From: Spirochaetes bacterium RBG_16_49_21
Lineage (GTDB): Bacteria > Spirochaetota > UBA4802 > UBA5550
Assembly: GCA_001829495.1 (NCBI GenBank)
Contig: MIBJ01000046.1
Location: forward strand, 19,860 to 83,859
Reading direction: 5' to 3'
Length of the DNA: 64,000 bases
Within the stretch, counting starts at the first letter, position 1. The number at the start of each line of letters is the position of its first letter. This document shows positions 61,117-64,000 of this stretch, piece by piece. The notes under the pieces are model-generated. The model did not search any database, was not told the DNA's origin, and saw only the letters and a program-made list of their open reading frames with translations. The translations under genes and the position numbers were made by a program.

Positions 61117-61873
61117 TTTCTTCTCCCAGGTAGACCCGTATTACCTCGCCGTTTTTTTGTATTTCATCGGGCGTGCCCTCGGCTATCTTGCTGCCTGAGG
61201 ACAGGACCACGATCTCGTCTGATATGTTCATCACCAGGGACATGTCGTGCTCGATCACCAGCACGGTGATCCCCTGTCCGCGGATCTTCATGATCAATTC
61301 CGATATCTGCGCCGTTTCGTAGATGTTTAAGCCCGCCGCGGGCTCGTCCAGGAGAAGGAGGGAGGGCTCGGTGGCAAGGGCCCGGCCGAACTCCACGATC
61401 CGCTGCTTTCCGAAAGGGAGGCTTGCCGCCTCCTGTTCCGCCTGGTCATGGAGGCCGAGCATCCTCAAAAGCTCCATCGATTTTTCACGGATCGCGCGCT
61501 CCTCCTTTCCGGTGTGCGGCAGCCTGAGCATGGCTGAGGCAAAACCCGCCCTGCTGCGGATGTGCCTGCCGACCATGACGTTCTCAAGCACGGTCATGTG
61601 GGAGAACAGCTTGACGTTCTGGAAGGTGCGCGAGATGCCCTGCAGCGCTATCCGGTACGGAGGCTGTCCCTGAATATGGGTGCCGTTGATCTGCACCGTG
61701 CCGGAGTCGGGTGCGAGCGTGCCGGAGATGAGGTTGAAGAGGGTCGTCTTGCCTGCGCCGTTGGGGCCGATGATCGCTTTGATCATGTTTTGCTCAACGC
61801 CGAAGGAAACCTCCTGCACTGCGCGCAGGCCGCCGAAGGAGCGGTTCACCTGTATAACATCGAGAAGACTCAT
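61109..61873 (-). CDS. livG: ABC transporter ATP-binding protein LivG (second operon)
   Basis: A 254-residue ATPase with Walker [10 protein letters not shown], LivG-type signature ASLPFGKQRIVEFGRAL and Walker B LLLDEPAAGLN. The start LLDVIQVNRSFGGLRAVQEVSFGV is typical. It is 3 bp after livM and overlaps livF. It differs from the LivG at 46908 in many positions, including a proline after the Walker B glutamate, so the two operons are old paralogues. Confidence 0.93.
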   Translation of the reverse strand: MSLLDVIQVNRSFGGLRAVQEVSFGVEQNMIKAIIGPNGAGKTTLFNLISGTLAPDSGTVQINGTHIQGQPPYRIALQGISRTFQNVKLFSHMTVLENVMVGRHIRSRAGFASAMLRLPHTGKEERAIREKSMELLRMLGLHDQAEQEAASLPFGKQRIVEFGRALATEPSLLLLDEPAAGLNIYETAQISELIMKIRGQGITVLVIEHDMSLVMNISDEIVVLSSGSKIAEGTPDEIQKNGEVIRVYLGEENA

Positions 61874-61876
61874 CGT

Positions 61877-63010
61877 TCATTTATCTTTTTTATCAATATA
61901 TCTTAGCGACTGTGCGACTTTGCGAGAGATGGCTGTGTAGTTATGTTTAATCCGCTTCATCTTTTCTATGATGCCTTTCAACTGAAAATTTTCACTTCTT
62001 AAAAGCCCGTCCGGGAAGAAGAGCATGATCACGATGAGGATCCCGCCGAATACGAGCTCGTCGTAGGAGCCGAAATATCCCCGCAAAGACAGGTAGTTGA
62101 GGACGATCCCCATGACGAGCGCGCCCCAGAGGTTCGCCATGCCGCCGACCGCAACTATGGCCACGTAGCTCACCGACTTCATCACATCGGCCTCCGACGG
62201 GCCGATCCCGCCGTTGAAGTGGGTGAGGAACACGCCGGCGATGCAGGCGAACACCGCTGAGATCACGAAGATGAATAGCTTGTACCGCGCCGTGTTCACA
62301 CCCATGGTGTTGGCCGCTTCCTCGCTCCCCCGGATGGAGCGAAGCGCCCGGCCCACCCGGGAGTCGACCAGGTTGTTCAGGATGATGATCCCCGCCAGAA
62401 TCAGGAAGGCGGCGATATAGTAGTTCTGGACGCGGAGCGCCGGGTCGCCGCTGACAGTCAGACCCCCGGCTATCCGAAACGGCGGCAGGTCGGATATGCC
62501 GTCAGCCTCGCCGAATATCCTCGATCCCAGAACGATGCGGTACACGATGATGCCGAAGCCGAGCGTGGCCATGGCCAGGTAGTGTCCTTTGAGCTTCAGG
62601 ATCGGGATACCGATGAGGAAGGCCACTCCCGCCGTCAGGGCCGCGGCTACGACCAGCGCCGCCCAGGGCGACAGGTGTTCGATCCGTACCCCGTAGGCGT
62701 TCGAGGAGACCGTGGACAGACCTATGTCGGCCGCGAGCTTCGCCAGCGGATTGCCGGCTGAGGCAGCGAGGTTGTACGTGGTCAGCACTGCCGTGGTGTA
62801 GCCGCCCATTGCAAAGAAGGCGGCGTGGCCGAGCGAGATCTGGCCGGCATAGCCCATGAGCACGGTAAGGCCGAGGATCACCAGCGTGTAGTAGGCGGAC
62901 ATGGTGAGCTGCGTCAGGTAAAACTCACGCTCCAGGGCGGACGCGATGACCTGGACCGCTATTACGGATGCAATGAGCCCGAGCACCGGTATGTATTTCT
63001 TTGACGACAT
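61877..63010 (-). CDS. livM: ABC transporter permease LivM (second operon)
   Basis: A 377-residue permease with the LivM block LMGYAGQISLGHAAFFAMGGYTTAVL, a Liv-type central insertion of about 65 residues (PLAKLAADIGLSTVSSNAYGVRIEHLSPW), and the coupling region SIRGSEEAANTMGVNTARYK. Its start overlaps the stop of livH by 1 bp. It has about nine to ten transmembrane helices. The insertion is longer than in the LivM at 45967 (314 residues). Confidence 0.92.
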   Translation of the reverse strand: MSSKKYIPVLGLIASVIAVQVIASALEREFYLTQLTMSAYYTLVILGLTVLMGYAGQISLGHAAFFAMGGYTTAVLTTYNLAASAGNPLAKLAADIGLSTVSSNAYGVRIEHLSPWAALVVAAALTAGVAFLIGIPILKLKGHYLAMATLGFGIIVYRIVLGSRIFGEADGISDLPPFRIAGGLTVSGDPALRVQNYYIAAFLILAGIIILNNLVDSRVGRALRSIRGSEEAANTMGVNTARYKLFIFVISAVFACIAGVFLTHFNGGIGPSEADVMKSVSYVAIVAVGGMANLWGALVMGIVLNYLSLRGYFGSYDELVFGGILIVIMLFFPDGLLRSENFQLKGIIEKMKRIKHNYTAISRKVAQSLRYIDKKDK

Positions 63011-63900
63011 CAGAATTCCTTAAGCCCGGCTGCTTCCCGCCTCCCCAGCAGGCCGCTGGGACGCATGAACAGTATGACGAGGAGTATGCCGATGGCGATG
63101 GCGTCCTTGTAGGCCAGGGGCATGACGCTGATGCTGAAGGCCTCCAGGAGCCCGATGACCATGCCGCCGATGACCGCGCCGGTGCTGTTGCCGAGGCCGC
63201 CGAGAATGGCCACGGTGAATCCCTTGATGGCGAGCGACGCGCCGCTGTCGTACTGCGTCTGGGTGATCGGCGATATGACGCACCCTGCCAGGGCGCCTAT
63301 GGCCGCCGAGAGCATGAATGAGATGGTGACCATGTTTCTCGTATTGATGCCGCAGAGCCGGGCTGCGGTAATGTTTGCGGCGCATGCGCGCATGGAGCGT
63401 CCGGTGAGCGTGAACTTGAAGAAGAGGCCCAGGAAAATGACGATGACCCCGCAGACGCCGAGAACCCAGAGCACCTGGGGTGAAATATAGGCGCCCATGA
63501 TATTGATGGACGTCACCTCGTTGCCGGTGAAGTAGGGGAGGGAGCGCACCTTCTCGTCCCATACGTGCAGGGCGATCTCCCGTATCATGATGGAAAGGCC
63601 GATGGTAACGATAATCATATTCAGGATAGACGGTTTTTTCAGCCTCCGGATGAAAATCAAATCGATCAGGACGCCAACTGCTGCAACGATAACGACCGAG
63701 AGGAGGACGGCCAGGGGGAGGGGCATGAATGAAGCCAGGGAGACCGCTGTCATGCCGCCCAGCATGAGAAATTCACCCTGGGCGAAGTTTATGATGCCGG
63801 TGGTATTATATATTATGTTGAAACCGATAGCTACGATAGCGTAAATACTTCCATTCGTGATACCGGAGAGGATGTATTGGAATAATTGTTCGAAAGACAT
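63010..63900 (-). CDS. livH: ABC transporter permease LivH (second operon)
   Basis: A 296-residue permease with the standard LivH beginning QYILSGITNGSIYAIVAIGFNIIYNTTGIINFAQGEF and the coupling region GLGNSTGAVIGGMVIGLLEA. It is the first visible gene of the leftward operon. Just upstream lies an 80-bp palindrome (63916-63995). A substrate-binding protein gene, if present, would lie beyond the window. Confidence 0.93.
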   Translation of the reverse strand: MSFEQLFQYILSGITNGSIYAIVAIGFNIIYNTTGIINFAQGEFLMLGGMTAVSLASFMPLPLAVLLSVVIVAAVGVLIDLIFIRRLKKPSILNMIIVTIGLSIMIREIALHVWDEKVRSLPYFTGNEVTSINIMGAYISPQVLWVLGVCGVIVIFLGLFFKFTLTGRSMRACAANITAARLCGINTRNMVTISFMLSAAIGALAGCVISPITQTQYDSGASLAIKGFTVAILGGLGNSTGAVIGGMVIGLLEAFSISVMPLAYKDAIAIGILLVILFMRPSGLLGRREAAGLKEF

Positions 63901-63915
63901 GGCATTATGAATATC

Positions 63916-63995
63916 TATCGAAGGCGTCGCTTCCGTTTCCGTTAACGAGGGGTTTAAACCCCTCGTTAACGGAAACGGAAGCGCCGCCTTCGATA
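63916..63995. repeat. 80-bp near-perfect palindrome
   Basis: The 40-bp arms 63916-63955 and 63956-63995 are reverse complements with one mismatch and no spacer. The centre is GGTTTAAACC, and TTAACG plus GGAAACGGAAG flank it. In RNA this would be a very long hairpin. It lies 15 bp upstream of the livH start. It may be a dispersed palindromic repeat, a transcription terminator of an upstream unit or a regulatory structure. Confidence 0.8.
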
Positions 63996-64000
63996 CTATT

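Overview
The window is a bacterial chromosome segment, most likely from a spirochaete (phylum Spirochaetota). The best evidence is a P83/100-family secreted protein (49327-51030), a family known mainly from Borrelia, Treponema and relatives. Supporting signs are a lipoprotein with a seven-bladed SBBP-type beta-propeller, several putative lipoproteins, and an OmpA-type protein. No rRNA, tRNA or CRISPR array was found.

Positions 1-36 kb form a large surface-glycan locus. A leftward block (20186 down to 2264, 15 genes, mostly overlapping or within 20 bp) carries a GT-C-like membrane protein, a polysaccharide deacetylase, a FemAB-like acyltransferase, a hexapeptide acyltransferase, an unknown toroid-like protein, four radical SAM proteins (three with B12-binding-like N-termini), a methyltransferase, an SGNH hydrolase, a GT2, an AsnB-type amidotransferase and a UDP-GlcNAc 2-epimerase. 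It is followed by GT2, GtrA and a fifth, partial radical SAM gene that runs off the left edge. A rightward block (20618-23454) encodes a WbpB/WbpD/WbpE-like trio for making a 3-acetamido sugar nucleotide. An AT-rich island (about 25.0-30.8 kb) holds two GT-C-like proteins, a second epimerase and a GT2-GtrA fusion. From 31 to 36.2 kb come a SPASM radical SAM protein, two GT4 enzymes and a Wzx-like flippase. Degenerate remnants (ISKra4-like at about 2.0 kb, Gfo/Idh at 24.8 kb) mark rearrangement points.

Positions 36-43.7 kb are housekeeping and regulatory: a cNMP-binding protein, a GAF/HD-GYP phosphodiesterase, an AzgA-type purine permease, a REP-associated transposase flanked by 15-bp direct repeats, a flavin reductase, a putative lipoprotein and an OmpA-family protein.

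Positions 43.8-64 kb are transport and catabolism. A complete Liv-type ABC operon (SBP, two permeases, two ATPases) is followed closely by a phosphotriesterase-family hydrolase. Then come P83/100, a UGA-containing C_GCAxxG_C_C gene that is a probable selenoprotein and is invisible to normal ORF calling, a GDPD, an MBL-fold hydrolase, the beta-propeller lipoprotein, a VWA lipoprotein, a 4-hydroxybutyryl-CoA-dehydratase-like flavoprotein lacking three of the four Fe-S ligands, a phenylacetate-CoA-ligase-like enzyme, and a second, leftward Liv operon whose upstream side holds an 80-bp near-perfect palindrome. A CoA ligase, an acyl-CoA-dehydrogenase-fold enzyme and Liv transporters together suggest uptake and anaerobic activation of small aromatic or branched acids; this is inference.
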